Positions 39,541 to 50,432 of a DNA stretch of 64,000 bases are shown piece by piece. A program made the position numbers and the translations under genes. The notes under the pieces are model-generated. The model was not told where the DNA came from, searched no databases, and saw nothing but the letters and a program-made list of their open reading frames with translations. The stretch is from Microbacterium capsulatum (GTDB taxonomy: Bacteria > Actinomycetota > Actinomycetes > Actinomycetales > Microbacteriaceae). Each line of letters starts with the position of its first letter. The first letter of the stretch is position 1. The stretch covers positions 310,001 to 374,000 of the forward strand of contig NZ_JAVFCB010000004.1 of the NCBI RefSeq assembly GCF_030865425.1, read 5' to 3'.

Positions 39541-40304
39541 TGGGTGCATGCCCGCCGGAAGTGTGATCGCCGCCGTCTGCCAGTTCGCGCCCGCGGCCTC
39601 CCGCGCCGGGAATCGCGCCCGGATCGGCGAGCTCGTCGCGCAGGCCGCGGGCCGCGGAGCCCGGCTCGTGGTGCTGCCCGAGTACTCCAGCTACTTCGTC
39701 GAACCGATGGACGAGACCCTCGCCGCGAACGCGGAGGAGCTCGACGACGCCTTCACGGCGGAGCTCGGCCGGCTCGCCGCGGTGCATGGCGTCGTGGTCG
39801 TCGCGGGCATGGTCGAGCGCGCCGACGCCGGCCGCATCCGCAACACCCTCGTCGCGGTGGACCGATCGGGGATCCTCGCGGTGTACCGCAAGCAGCACCT
39901 GTACGACGCGTTCGGGCAGACCGAGTCGCGCTGGATCGAGCCGGGAGGGCTCGGGGACGCGGCGACGTTCGTCGTGGACGGCCTGACCTTCGGGCTGATG
40001 ACCTGCTACGACCTGCGCTTCCCGGAGGTCGCCCGCACCCTCGTCGACGCCGGCGCCGAGGTGCTCGTCGTACCGGCCGAGTGGGTGCGCGGCGCGCTCA
40101 AGGAGCACCACTGGACGACGCTGCTCGCCGCCAGGGCGATCGAGAGCACGGCGTACGTCGTCGCGGCCGACCATCCCACCCCGGTCGGCGTGGGTCACTC
40201 CGCCGTGATCGACCCGCAGGGCGTCACGCTCGCCGGCGTCGGCACGGGCGAGGGCATCGGCGTCGCCGAGCTCGAGGCCGCCGCCGTGGCCCGCGTGCGC
40301 GAGG

Positions 40305-41549
<1,245 letters not shown>

Positions 41550-41652
41550 GCCGCCCAGGGTAATGGCTTAGGCGAATCTGCCGAGCGGCATAGGAAAAAC
41601 ACAGAGTCGGACGTCAGTCTGTAGAGGCAAGGTTCGAAGGAGCAGAAACCCC

Positions 41653-43128
41653 ATGAGCGATCAGACACCTCAGCCCGACGCCGGACACTCCGTGCCCCCG
41701 GCCTTCTCGTCGACTTCCGCCGGCGGAGTGATCCCGCCCGTCCCCGGCACCCCGGCCGACGCCTCCGCGACGGCCCCCACGCAGCCGATCCCGCCGGCCG
41801 GCGGATACGGCATCCCGCCGCGTCCCGATCTGCCCGCGCAGGGCGCGCAGGGCGCGCACCCCGGCGCCGCGTTCGGCGTCGACTCCGCCTACCCGGCCGC
41901 GCCCGCCAAGGAGCGCCGCCCCGGCATCGGCGGGGGCAAGGTCGCGGCCATCGTCATCGCGGCGGCTCTCGTCGGCGGCATCGCCGGCGTCGGCAGCAGC
42001 GTCGTCTACGGGTCGATGAACCCGTCGTCCTCGTCGTCCAAGACCGCCGCCGGGCCCAGCACCGTCACGGTGAACAACCCGGAGTCGGTCTCCCAGGCCA
42101 CCGCGATCGCCGCGAAGGCCGTGCCGTCGGTCGTCACGATCGACGTCTCGAGCTCGAGCGCCGCGGGATCCGGATCCGGCATCGTGCTCGACAAGCAGGG
42201 CCACATCCTCACCAACGCGCATGTCGTCACGCTCGACGGCGCGGTCGCCAACCCGACGATCTCGGTCACCACGTCGGACGGCCGGATCCTGACCGCGACC
42301 GTCGTCGGCATCGACCCGGTCTACGACATGGCCGTGATCCAGGTCAAGAACGGCTCGAGCCTCACCCCGATGGAGTTCGCCGACTCCTCCAAGCTCAACG
42401 TGGGCGCGATGACCGTCGCGGTGGGCGCGCCGCTCGGCCTGTCCAATTCGGTGACCACCGGCATCGTCAGCGCGCTGAACCGCAGCATCCAGATCCAGTC
42501 GTCGGCGGCGCCGTCGAACCCCGACAAGCAGCAGCAGAGCCCGAACTCGCAGGATCCGCAGCAGCCGTTCCAGTTCGACATCCCGGGTCGCGGCTCCGGC
42601 TCCTCGGCGCAGAGCACGATCTCGATCTCGGTCATCCAGACCGACGCGGCGATCAACCCCGGCAACTCCGGCGGCGCGCTGGTGGACAGCACCGGCAAGC
42701 TGATCGGTGTGAACGTCGCGATCGCGAGTGCCGGATCGTCGTCCTCGTCGTCCGGCCAGTCCGGCAACATCGGCGTCGGCTTCGCGATCCCGTCGAGCAT
42801 CGCGCACCGCATCGCGAACGACATCATCGCCAACGGCAAGGCCACGCACGGCCTGCTCGGCGCCTCGGTGCAGGACGCGAGCAGCCTGAAGAACGCGACG
42901 GTCGTCGGCGCGGCGATCGCCTCGGTCACCAATGGCGGAGCGGCGGCGACCGGCGGCCTGCAGGCCGGCGACATCGTCACCGGCTTCAACGGCAACCCGG
43001 TCACCGACGCGAGCGACCTCACCGCGCAGGTGCGGGCCGTCGCGGCCGGCAGCAAGGCCACGCTCACCGTCGTCCGCGGCGGCAGCGAGCAGACCATCAC
43101 GGTGACGCTGGGCACGCTCGCCCAGTGA
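41653..43128 (+). CDS. HtrA/DegP-type membrane-anchored serine protease with PDZ domain
   Basis: Protein of 491 residues. A Pro/Ala-rich cytoplasmic N-terminus is followed by one membrane helix (about 96-118) and a trypsin-like domain with H190 in N-A-H-V-V, D225 in Y-D-M-A-V and S339 in G-N-S-G-G-A-L. A Gln/Ser-rich insertion lies between them, and a C-terminal PDZ domain has G-L-Q-A-G-D-I-V. AAGGAGC precedes the ATG, and a strong terminator follows. Such proteases handle misfolded envelope proteins under stress. Confidence 0.9.
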   Translation: MSDQTPQPDAGHSVPPAFSSTSAGGVIPPVPGTPADASATAPTQPIPPAGGYGIPPRPDLPAQGAQGAHPGAAFGVDSAYPAAPAKERRPGIGGGKVAAIVIAAALVGGIAGVGSSVVYGSMNPSSSSSKTAAGPSTVTVNNPESVSQATAIAAKAVPSVVTIDVSSSSAAGSGSGIVLDKQGHILTNAHVVTLDGAVANPTISVTTSDGRILTATVVGIDPVYDMAVIQVKNGSSLTPMEFADSSKLNVGAMTVAVGAPLGLSNSVTTGIVSALNRSIQIQSSAAPSNPDKQQQSPNSQDPQQPFQFDIPGRGSGSSAQSTISISVIQTDAAINPGNSGGALVDSTGKLIGVNVAIASAGSSSSSSGQSGNIGVGFAIPSSIAHRIANDIIANGKATHGLLGASVQDASSLKNATVVGAAIASVTNGGAAATGGLQAGDIVTGFNGNPVTDASDLTAQVRAVAAGSKATLTVVRGGSEQTITVTLGTLAQ

Positions 43129-43170
43129 TCCCGCGGCGCTGAGCGCCGGACCCGAACCTCTGCCCCCGAG

Positions 43171-43212
43171 AAGGACGCCGTTCCGGCGAAAGGCCGCCGG
43201 AACGGCGTCCTT
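43171..43212 (+). terminator. Terminator after the HtrA gene
   Basis: Eighteen-bp perfect stem (43171-43188 with 43195-43212), beginning AAGGACGCCGTTCC, with a six-base loop and TTCTG after it. Confidence 0.9.
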
Positions 43213-43273
43213 CTGCATGTCGACCTGACAGCGCGCTCCATGAGGCCGGCCGGCGGGACGATAGGCTCGCGGG

Positions 43274-44560
43274 GTGGCGTCCTTCTCCTTCCGCGCGGGC
43301 AACGCCGGCAAGCTGATGCGGATCCCGCTCTATCTCGCCGGACGCCTCGGGACCCTGATCGTCCCGCGCGGGCGCGGCTGGGTGATCGGCTGCGGAGCCG
43401 GGATCGGGGACGGCGCGCTCGCGCTCTGGCGGGTCGCCACCCAGGCGGGGGAGAACCCGCTCTGGCTGACCGGATCCGCCCGCGAGGAGCGCGAGGCCGC
43501 GGCTCTCGGGATCCGCTCGATCCCCAAGGGCGGACTCCGCGGCTGGTGGGCCACCGCCCGCGCCGGCGTGGTCGTCGTCACTCACGGGTTCGGCGACGTG
43601 AACCGCTACGCGACGTCCGGCGCCTTCCTCGTGCAGCTCTGGCACGGCATCCCGCTCAAACGCATCGGCCTGGACTCCCCGGCCACCGTGCAGAGCGCGA
43701 TCCTTCCCCGCTTCGTGCCGCTGCAGCGGCTGATCGGCGCGCTGTATCGCGGGCAGACCCGGCGGATCCGGATCCTGCCCGCCGCCTCCGACCGCTCCCG
43801 CGGGCGCCTGGAGTCGGCGTTCGGTCTCGGCGTCGAGCAGGTGCTCGTGACCGGCGAACCCCGCGTCGACGTGCTGTCCGCGGGCGAGCCGGGCGAGCGC
43901 CGGGATCGCGCCCGCAGGCTGCTCGAGGCCGCGGTCGGACCCGTACCCGAGGGCGCCAGGGTGCTGCTGTACGCACCGACGTGGCGCGACGGCGCGGCGG
44001 ATCCGGCCGTGCCCGGCGCGGCGGAGTGGGAGCGGATCGTCGCGATGCTGGAGCGCACCGACGCCGTACTGCTGGTGCGCTCGCACCCGCTCGGCGAGGG
44101 CGATTACCGCCCGACTGCCGAGACCGCGCGGATCCGGACGATCGGGTCCTCGCTGGTCGCCGACATCACCCCGATCCTGCCCGCCGTGGACGTGCTCGTC
44201 ACCGACTACTCCTCGCTCGCCTACGACGTGGGCCTGCTGGCGATGCCTGTCGTCTACCTCGCGCCCGATCCGGAGGAGTACGCCCGCTCCCGCGGCTTCT
44301 ACGGCCGGTACGTCGATGTCGCGGGCGAGGACTCCGCCGCCGACTGGACCGCCGCGGTCGCGCAGCTCGAGACGACGCTGCAGGACGCCGCGGAGCACGC
44401 CCGCCGCAGCGAGCGCTCCCGCGCGCTGAGCGCTGCGATGCATGCGCACCGCGACGGCCGCAACGCCGAGCGCGTGCATGACGCGATCCTCGCCCGGATC
44501 ACCGGGGCGGCCTCCGCCTCGGCCGACCCGACCCGCACCCCGACGGAGGGAACCGAATGA
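43274..44560 (+). CDS. CDP-glycerol glycerophosphotransferase-like protein (TagB/TagF family), 1
   Basis: Protein of 428 residues with family marks Q-L-W-H-G-I-P-L-K-R-I (about 123), L-L-Y-A-P-T-W-R-D-G (about 233), R-S-H-P-L and V-T-D-Y-S-S-L-A-Y-D (about 311). These form the nucleotide and acceptor sites of teichoic-acid glycerophosphate (polyol-phosphate) transferases, which work on the cytoplasmic membrane face. GTG start at 43274. It overlaps the next, related gene by four bases, so the pair probably acts in the same wall-polymer pathway. Confidence 0.8.
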   Translation: MASFSFRAGNAGKLMRIPLYLAGRLGTLIVPRGRGWVIGCGAGIGDGALALWRVATQAGENPLWLTGSAREEREAAALGIRSIPKGGLRGWWATARAGVVVVTHGFGDVNRYATSGAFLVQLWHGIPLKRIGLDSPATVQSAILPRFVPLQRLIGALYRGQTRRIRILPAASDRSRGRLESAFGLGVEQVLVTGEPRVDVLSAGEPGERRDRARRLLEAAVGPVPEGARVLLYAPTWRDGAADPAVPGAAEWERIVAMLERTDAVLLVRSHPLGEGDYRPTAETARIRTIGSSLVADITPILPAVDVLVTDYSSLAYDVGLLAMPVVYLAPDPEEYARSRGFYGRYVDVAGEDSAADWTAAVAQLETTLQDAAEHARRSERSRALSAAMHAHRDGRNAERVHDAILARITGAASASADPTRTPTEGTE

Positions 44561-45993
44561 CGACCGTCCGCGTCGACGAAGAGCGGCGGACGCTGCTGAT
44601 CGCCGGGGAGGGATCGGCTCCGGCCGAGATCCTGCTCGCCGGGCCGCGGGCCTCGGTGTCCGGATCCGCGATCTCCGCCGCGGACGGCTGGACCGCCGCG
44701 ATCCCGCTGCGCGCGGCGCGTTGGGGCGGGGCGGAGCTGCCGCTGCCGAGCGGGGACTACGCCCTGACCGTGGACGGCGTCCGCGCCGACGACGTGGAGC
44801 TCGACGCGGTCGTGCTCCCGACGGTGCGGATCTCGGCCGAGCGCGGCACGATCCGCGTCGCGGCGCCCATCGATCCCGCGTACGAGACCGCCGAGGGACG
44901 TCTCGCGCTCGAGGGGCGCTACGCGGCGCTCGCCGGCGCGAACGAGAACGCGGTGTTCTTCGAGGCGTTCTACGGCCAGTCCAGCGGCTGCAACCCCGGC
45001 GCGATCGACCGAGAGCTCGCCGCCCGCGCCCCGGGCGTCACGCGGTACTGGAGCGTCGTCGACCTGTCCGTACCCGTCCCGGACGGGGCGGTCGCCGTCG
45101 TCGAGGGATCCCCCGAGTGGTGGCGCGCCCGCGCCGACTCCCGCCTGCTCGTCGTGAACGACTGGCTGCGTCGCCGGTTCGTGCGCAAGCCGGGGCAGCG
45201 CGTGCTGCAGACCTGGCACGGCACGCCGCTCAAGCGGCTCGCGCTGCACCGCGCCGGGTTCCACCCGCGGCGCTGGCTCGCGGTCGTGCGCGAATCCCGC
45301 CGCTGGGACGTGCTGCTCGCGCAGAACCCCTACGCCGCCCGCGTGCTGCGCAAGGCGTACGCGTTCCTGCGCAAGCCGATCTGGGTGGACGGCTACCCGC
45401 GCAACGACGCGCTCACCACGGGCGACGCGGCGCGGATCCGCTCCGCGCTGGGCATCGAGGACGGCGCGCGCGTTCTCCTGTACGCGCCGACGTGGCGCGA
45501 CGACCGCTCCGAGATGGTGGACTTCGTCGACCCGGTCGCGCTCGCCGAGGCCGCGGACGCCGTCGTGCTCGTGCGCGGGCACTCCCGCACGATCCGTCCC
45601 GGCCGGAACCACGCCGGATCCCGGGTGATCGACGTGACCGGCTACCCGGACACGGCCGAACTGCTGCTCGCCGCGGACGCCTTGATCACCGACTACTCCT
45701 CGGTGATGTTCGACTTCAGCGCGACCGGCAAGCCGATGTACTTCCTCGTGCCCGACCTCGAGCACTACCGCGGCAAGCTGCGCGGCTTCTACTTCGACCT
45801 GGCCGAGCGGGCGCCGGGGCCGCTGCTGCGCACGCAGGACGAGCTCGTCGCCGCCCTCGGCGACCTGAGCGCCGTCGCCGCGCTCGCGCCGAAGTACGTC
45901 GCGTGGCAGGCGCAGTTCAACGGCCGGGACGACGGCTCCGCCGCCCGCCGCGTCGTGGACCGGATCCTCGACCTCGGCTGGCTCGAGGCCTGA
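44557..45993 (+). CDS. CDP-glycerol glycerophosphotransferase-like protein (TagB/TagF family), 2
   Basis: Protein of 478 residues, ATG overlapping the previous stop. An N-terminal beta-rich region of about 100 residues precedes the transferase core with T-W-H-G-T-P-L-K-R-L (about 218), L-L-Y-A-P-T-W-R-D-D (about 307), R-G-H-S-R and I-T-D-Y-S-S-V-M-F-D (about 378). It is the polymerase-like partner of the upstream gene for a teichoic-acid-type polymer. A REP-like palindrome separates it from the convergent glycosyltransferase gene. Confidence 0.8.
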   Translation: MTTVRVDEERRTLLIAGEGSAPAEILLAGPRASVSGSAISAADGWTAAIPLRAARWGGAELPLPSGDYALTVDGVRADDVELDAVVLPTVRISAERGTIRVAAPIDPAYETAEGRLALEGRYAALAGANENAVFFEAFYGQSSGCNPGAIDRELAARAPGVTRYWSVVDLSVPVPDGAVAVVEGSPEWWRARADSRLLVVNDWLRRRFVRKPGQRVLQTWHGTPLKRLALHRAGFHPRRWLAVVRESRRWDVLLAQNPYAARVLRKAYAFLRKPIWVDGYPRNDALTTGDAARIRSALGIEDGARVLLYAPTWRDDRSEMVDFVDPVALAEAADAVVLVRGHSRTIRPGRNHAGSRVIDVTGYPDTAELLLAADALITDYSSVMFDFSATGKPMYFLVPDLEHYRGKLRGFYFDLAERAPGPLLRTQDELVAALGDLSAVAALAPKYVAWQAQFNGRDDGSAARRVVDRILDLGWLEA

Positions 45994-46016
45994 GGGCTGT
46001 TCGCGGCGTCGAACCC

Positions 46017-46110
46017 CCGGCTTGGGGCGCATTCCGTCCGTTTGGGGCGCGTCTCACCGCGGAACGGCGCCGCGGCGCGCCCCAAAACGAGAGAATGCGC
46101 CCCGAACCGG
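46017..46110. repeat. REP-like palindromic element, copy A
   Basis: Outer arms CCGGcTTGGGGCGCATTC (46017-46034) and near-complement (46093-46110), with inner TTGGGGCGCG/CGCGCCCCAA arms. It lies between convergent genes. Its right part matches, in reverse orientation, a segment inside the ligD gene (61990-62090). Confidence 0.8.
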
Positions 46111-46117
46111 TGATGGC

Positions 46118-47236
46118 TCAGGGTAGCGGCGTGTTCCTGCTGCCGAGCCGCGAGGCGTCGACCGTGTCGTGCGCGCCGCGGAGCACGCCGGCGAGGAACC
46201 CGAGGCCCCAGGACAGGTGCATCGTCGGCAGCACCGCGAGCGTCCAGACGCGCTCCCGCGGGCTGCGCGGCGGATCAGCGGGCTTGCCGGGTGTCAGCGC
46301 CATGGCGATGACGAGGATCGCGTAGGCGACGAGGGGCAGGTACACGATCGAGGCGATGATCGACAGGACCCCGCCGAACACGCCGGTGAGCTGCAGGACC
46401 GCGACCACGACCGCGAGCGCGAGCAGCAGCACGAGCGAGGGCGGGGCGAAGAAGCGCACGCCGTTGCGGCGGCCGTAGCGGCGCACGAGCTCGCCGCGCC
46501 ACGCCCCGGTCGCGCGGAACTGCCGCGCCAGGCGGATCCAGCTCTCCCGCGGCCAGTAGGTGACCGCGAGCTGCGGGTCGAACCACACCCGATGACCGGC
46601 CTGGCGGATCCGCAGGTTCAGCTCCCAGTCCTCGCCGCGGCGGATCGACTCGTCGAACAGGCCGACCTCGTCGAGCACGGCCCGGCGCATCACGCCGAGG
46701 TAGGCCGACTCGGCCGCGCCCTCGCGCGTGCCGCCGTGATAGCTGCCGCCGCCGAGCCCGGCCGGGGAGTTGTATGCGCGGGCGACGGCGGCCTGGAACG
46801 GCGTGCGACCGTCGGCGCGCATGACGCCGCCGACGTTCGCCGCGCCCGTGCGGGCCAGCGTCTCCAGGGCCCGCCGGGCGTAGCCGGGGGAGAGCTCCGA
46901 GTGCGCGTCGACGCGGATGACGGTGGGGTGGATGCTGGCCCGGATCGCGGCGTTCAGCCCGACCGGGATGTCCGCGGCCGGGTTGTGCACGATCCGCAGC
47001 CGGGGCTCGGCCGCCGCGAGCCTCACGGCGAGCTCGGTGGTGCCGTCCGTGGACGGGCCGAGGGCCAGGACGAGCTCGGTGGGCCCGTCGACGTCCTGCT
47101 GCAGCACGGACCGCACGGCGTGCTCGAGGTAGGCGCGCTCGTTGAGGACCGGCATGACGAACGACACGCCGTCGGCGCGCCCGTCAGCGGCGCCGCGGTG
47201 CGCTGCGTCGGAGGAGGACGGGTCGTTCAGGCTCAC
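46118..47236 (-). CDS. Family 2 glycosyltransferase (ExoA-like)
   Basis: Protein of 372 residues. F-V-M-P-V-L-N-E-R near the N-terminus, R-V-D-A-H-S-E as the DxD-type site, and G-E-D-W-E-L-N-L-R-I-R (ED motif) define a GT2 fold. Two or three membrane helices at the C-terminus (L-V-L-L-L-A-L-A-V-V-V-A-V-L and I-I-A-S-I-V-Y-L-P-L-V-A-Y) anchor it. The R-V-D-A-H pattern is typical of ExoA-like enzymes of polysaccharide assembly. It fits the envelope-polymer neighbourhood. Confidence 0.8.
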   Translation of the reverse strand: MSLNDPSSSDAAHRGAADGRADGVSFVMPVLNERAYLEHAVRSVLQQDVDGPTELVLALGPSTDGTTELAVRLAAAEPRLRIVHNPAADIPVGLNAAIRASIHPTVIRVDAHSELSPGYARRALETLARTGAANVGGVMRADGRTPFQAAVARAYNSPAGLGGGSYHGGTREGAAESAYLGVMRRAVLDEVGLFDESIRRGEDWELNLRIRQAGHRVWFDPQLAVTYWPRESWIRLARQFRATGAWRGELVRRYGRRNGVRFFAPPSLVLLLALAVVVAVLQLTGVFGGVLSIIASIVYLPLVAYAILVIAMALTPGKPADPPRSPRERVWTLAVLPTMHLSWGLGFLAGVLRGAHDTVDASRLGSRNTPLP

Positions 47237-47301
47237 CCGTCGATCCTTTCACGACTCGGGTGCGCCCTCAGGATCCGGATCCGGGCGCGCCGGACGTGCG
47301 G

Positions 47302-48681
47302 CTACCAGCGCCCGCCGTTCTCCCAGAACGTCCCGATGTCCTCGAGTGGGCGGCCCTTCGTCTCCGGCGCGAGCCAGACGATGAAGAAGAATGCGAGGAT
47401 CGCGATCACGCCGAACACCGCGAACGTGCCCGCCCCGCCGAGCGCGTTCAGCATCGTGAGGAAGAACGCGCCGACGATGACGTTCGCGACCAGGTCGCTC
47501 GTGAGCATGACGCTCGCGCCCAGCGAACGCAGGTGCGCCGGCATCGCCTCGCCCGCGTACACCCAGACGAGGGATCCGAACCCGAAGGTGAAGCCCGCGG
47601 TGAACAGCACCAGGCCGACGAAGCCGGCGACCGTCAGCGCGCCGTCGAAGTGCCCGCCGCCGATCGCGAAGACCACCACGAGCAGCAGGTTGGCGAGCAC
47701 CATCGTGCCGATGCCGATCAGCAGCACCGGGCGCCGGCCCATCCGGTCGATCACGAGCAGGGCGATGAACACGGCCACGAGGCCCGCGACCTGCACGAGC
47801 GCGGAGAGGCCGAGCTTGAGGATGTCGTCGGTGAAGCCCATCGCCTCGAAGATGCGCGGGCTGTAGTAGACGATCGCGTTGATGCCGGTGAGCTGCACGA
47901 AGAAGCCGAGCCCGACCACGAAGACGGTCGCGCGCAGGAACGGCTTGCGCAGCATGTCCAGCCAGGAGGCGGTGTGCGCGACCGCGAAGCCTGCCGTGAT
48001 GGTCTCGATCTCGGCGTCGATGTCGACCTCGGGCCCCTCGATCCTGGCGAGCGTGCTGCGCGCCTCGACGGTGCGGCCCTTCATGACGTACCAGCGCGCG
48101 GTGTCGGGCAAGCGGAGCAGCACGAGCGCGATGATCAGTCCGGGGATCGCGGCGAGCCCGAGCATCCACCTCCAGCTCTCGGTCGGCGCGAGCGCCATCG
48201 CGACGAGGTAGCCGACGATGATTCCGGACACGGTGGCCACCTGGTACAGCACGAGGAAGGCGCCGCGGGACCGGGCCGGCGCCGACTCCGCGACGAAGAC
48301 CGGCACGACCGCGACGGACACGCCGATCGTGAGGCCGAGCAGGAAGCGGGCGACCACGAGCACCCACAGCGCCGGTGCGAGCCCGGACAGCAGCGAGAAC
48401 AGTGCGAAGGCCACAGCGACGGCGACCATGGTCGGCTTCCGGCCGATCCGGTTCGCGAGGGCGCCGCCGAACAGGGCGCCGATGATCTCGCCCACGACGA
48501 CGGTGGTGGTGACCCAGGACTGCGCGGCCGGATCGAGATGGAAGTCCTTGGCGAGGTAGAGCATCGCCCCGCCGATGTTGGAGGAGTCGTAGCCGTAGAT
48601 GATGCCGACGGTCGCGGCCGCGACGCCCACCAGAAGCGCGAGGCGCGTCGTCCGTGCGGAACCGGTCAGGGGAGCGCTCAT
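47302..48681 (-). CDS. MFS sugar porter
   Basis: Protein of 459 residues with 12 predicted helices and sugar-porter signatures: G-Y-D-S-S-N-I-G-G-A in helix 1, N-R-I-G-R-K-P after helix 2, R-F-L-L-G-L-T-I-G in helix 4, Q-L-T-G-I-N-A-I-V-Y-Y in helix 7, D-R-M-G-R-R-P in the matching loop, and P-E-T-K-G-R near the end. It is probably a proton symporter for a monosaccharide. The ATG at 48681 with GAAGGAAGG upstream is preferred over the long upstream frame, which runs through a tandem repeat. Confidence 0.85.
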   Translation of the reverse strand: MSAPLTGSARTTRLALLVGVAAATVGIIYGYDSSNIGGAMLYLAKDFHLDPAAQSWVTTTVVVGEIIGALFGGALANRIGRKPTMVAVAVAFALFSLLSGLAPALWVLVVARFLLGLTIGVSVAVVPVFVAESAPARSRGAFLVLYQVATVSGIIVGYLVAMALAPTESWRWMLGLAAIPGLIIALVLLRLPDTARWYVMKGRTVEARSTLARIEGPEVDIDAEIETITAGFAVAHTASWLDMLRKPFLRATVFVVGLGFFVQLTGINAIVYYSPRIFEAMGFTDDILKLGLSALVQVAGLVAVFIALLVIDRMGRRPVLLIGIGTMVLANLLLVVVFAIGGGHFDGALTVAGFVGLVLFTAGFTFGFGSLVWVYAGEAMPAHLRSLGASVMLTSDLVANVIVGAFFLTMLNALGGAGTFAVFGVIAILAFFFIVWLAPETKGRPLEDIGTFWENGGRW

Positions 48682-48784
48682 GGCGTCGCCTTCCTTCTCA
48701 GGTCTCTCCCAGCGAGGGGTTCCGAGGCTACACCCGCGGCTGCGTGGCGCGCGCTGCTGTGGGCGGGTCGCGGGTACTGTTCCC

Positions 48785-48928
48785 GGTCGTTGAGCGAGTC
48801 CTTCCCGCGGTCGTTGAGCGAGCCCTTCCCGCGGTCGTTGAGCGACCCCTGTCCTCGGTCGTTGAGCGAGCCCTGTCCGCGGTCGTTCAGCGAGCCCTTC
48901 GCCCGGTCGTTGAGCGAGCACCGAGCGC
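48785..48928. repeat. Six-copy 24-bp tandem repeat
   Basis: GGTCGTTGAGCGA or a one-base variant begins at 48785, 48809, 48833, 48857, 48881 and 48905, an exact 24-bp period, with spacer variants of CCCTTCCCGC. The last copy runs into GAGCGCAGCGAGGAGCGAGACGAAACG-like sequence. Non-coding, between the sugar porter (minus) and the HNH gene (plus). Confidence 0.9.
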
Positions 48929-49035
48929 AGCGAGGAGCGAGACGAAACGTGGCGTCCGCTCACGAAGGCCGATTCGGTCGGAAAGTTCTTGCGGGAAGAG
49001 TAGAACAAATCTTCGATTATTGATAGGATCGGAGT

Positions 49036-50379
49036 ATGTCCAGCAGCCTCGCCCCTCTCCTCGAAGCGGTCGCGCTTGTGCAGGATTCGTGGGCGGACGC
49101 GGACGGTGGGGCCGATCTCTCCCGGGCGCAGCTGGTCGCGGTGAACGATGCGATCGGTGTGTTGCGTCGGACCACGGATGCTGTGCATGCGGAAGTGGCG
49201 GCGGGTCTCGCGCGTGAGTCGCGGCGGGAGCTGGGGCCGGATTCACTCGCGAGGCAGCAGGGGTTCCGTTCGTCGGCGCAGCTGATCGCGACGACCACGG
49301 GGGCATCGACCGGGGAGGCTGCGCGGCTGGTGAAGCTCGGTGAGGCGACCGCGCCGCGGACGAACCTGCTCGGCGAGGTGCTGCCGGCGAAGTTCCCTGT
49401 CGTGCGGGACGCGATGTGCCGGGGGAGGATCGCGGCGGCAGCGGCCGACGCGATCGTGACGTTCCTGGACCGGATGATCTTGAAGGTCGGACCTGCCGTG
49501 GCCGCCCAGGCCGAGACGCTCCTGGTGGAGAAGGCGGCCGGGCTGTCGTTGGATGAGGTGCGCAAGCTGATCGCCCGTACCGAGGCGCACCTGGATCCCG
49601 ACGGTGTCGCACCCAGGGAGGACGAGCTGCGGGCGCGGACGTCGCTGACGATGTTCCAGCGGGACGGGATGCTGCACCTGAACGCGGTGCTGGATCCTGC
49701 CCGGGGTGCGCCGGTGCAGGCCGCGATCCACGGCTACGTGCCCGCGGAGTTCGCCGCGAAACGTGACGGCCGCGACCCGGACGCCCCCGAAGCGGACCGG
49801 CGCACGGTCGCGCAGATCCAGGCCGACGCCCTGGTGCACCTCGCCGAGCACGCGCTCGGCTGCGAGAGCACCGCGACGCTGAACGGCGCGACCGTCGTCG
49901 TGCGCGTCGACCTGACCGACCTCCAACACGGCACCGGGTTCGGGCTCATCGACGGGATCGACCAGCCGGTCAGCATCGGCACGATCCGGCGGATGGCCGC
50001 CGACGGCGGGGTCATCCCCTGGGTATGCGGGGCGGACAGTGAGGTCCTGGACTGGGGGCGGGAGAAACGCCTGTTCACCCCGGCGCAGCGGCTCGCGCTG
50101 CGGGAACGCGACGGCGGATGCGCGTTCTGCGGGCTCCCGCCGGAGATGACCAAGGCGCACCACATCCGCTGGTGGGCCAGAGACACCGGCCCCACCGACC
50201 TCGCCAACGGGGTCCTGCTCTGCGAAACCTGCCACCACCTCATCCACGACAACGCCTGGGACATCCACATCGACGGCATCGGCACCCGCGCGAAGGTCTG
50301 GTTCCTACCACCCCCACACATCGACCCGAAACGCACCCCACGGCCCGGCGGCAGAGCCCGCACCGAACTCATCGCCTGA
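49036..50379 (+). CDS. HNH endonuclease with DUF222 (13E12 repeat family)
   Basis: Protein of 447 residues. A helical DUF222 region (about 20-300) precedes a C-terminal HNH domain: D-G-G-C-A-F-C-G-L-P, then K-A-H-H-I-R-W-W, N-G-V-L-L-C-E-T-C-H-H and H-D-N. The two CxxC pairs hold the structural zinc and H-H/N/H form the active site. Such proteins occur in many copies in actinobacteria and behave like mobile or selfish genes; their substrate is unknown. The start at 49036 lies just after an unusually AT-rich stretch (48990-49030) that probably holds the promoter. GC use is like the host, so it is not recent foreign DNA. Confidence 0.85.
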   Translation: MSSSLAPLLEAVALVQDSWADADGGADLSRAQLVAVNDAIGVLRRTTDAVHAEVAAGLARESRRELGPDSLARQQGFRSSAQLIATTTGASTGEAARLVKLGEATAPRTNLLGEVLPAKFPVVRDAMCRGRIAAAAADAIVTFLDRMILKVGPAVAAQAETLLVEKAAGLSLDEVRKLIARTEAHLDPDGVAPREDELRARTSLTMFQRDGMLHLNAVLDPARGAPVQAAIHGYVPAEFAAKRDGRDPDAPEADRRTVAQIQADALVHLAEHALGCESTATLNGATVVVRVDLTDLQHGTGFGLIDGIDQPVSIGTIRRMAADGGVIPWVCGADSEVLDWGREKRLFTPAQRLALRERDGGCAFCGLPPEMTKAHHIRWWARDTGPTDLANGVLLCETCHHLIHDNAWDIHIDGIGTRAKVWFLPPPHIDPKRTPRPGGRARTELIA

Positions 50380-50432
50380 CGCGATCGTCCTGGGCGAGGT
50401 TGCTGCGGGCTCGCGGCACGCACTGACCGCGC

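Noticed and set aside
48785..48928. CRISPR array
   Set aside because: The 24-bp repeats are directly tandem with no variable spacers of 30-40 bp, and no cas genes are nearby.
47260..49023. 587-codon plus-strand frame over the sugar porter gene
   Set aside because: Antisense shadow of the MFS sugar porter, with low-complexity Asp/Glu/Arg/His composition.
48682..49188. N-terminal extension of the sugar porter frame
   Set aside because: It runs through the 24-bp tandem repeat and encodes repeated A-Q-R-P-R-E-G units. The ATG at 48681 has a ribosome binding site and begins the normal first helix.
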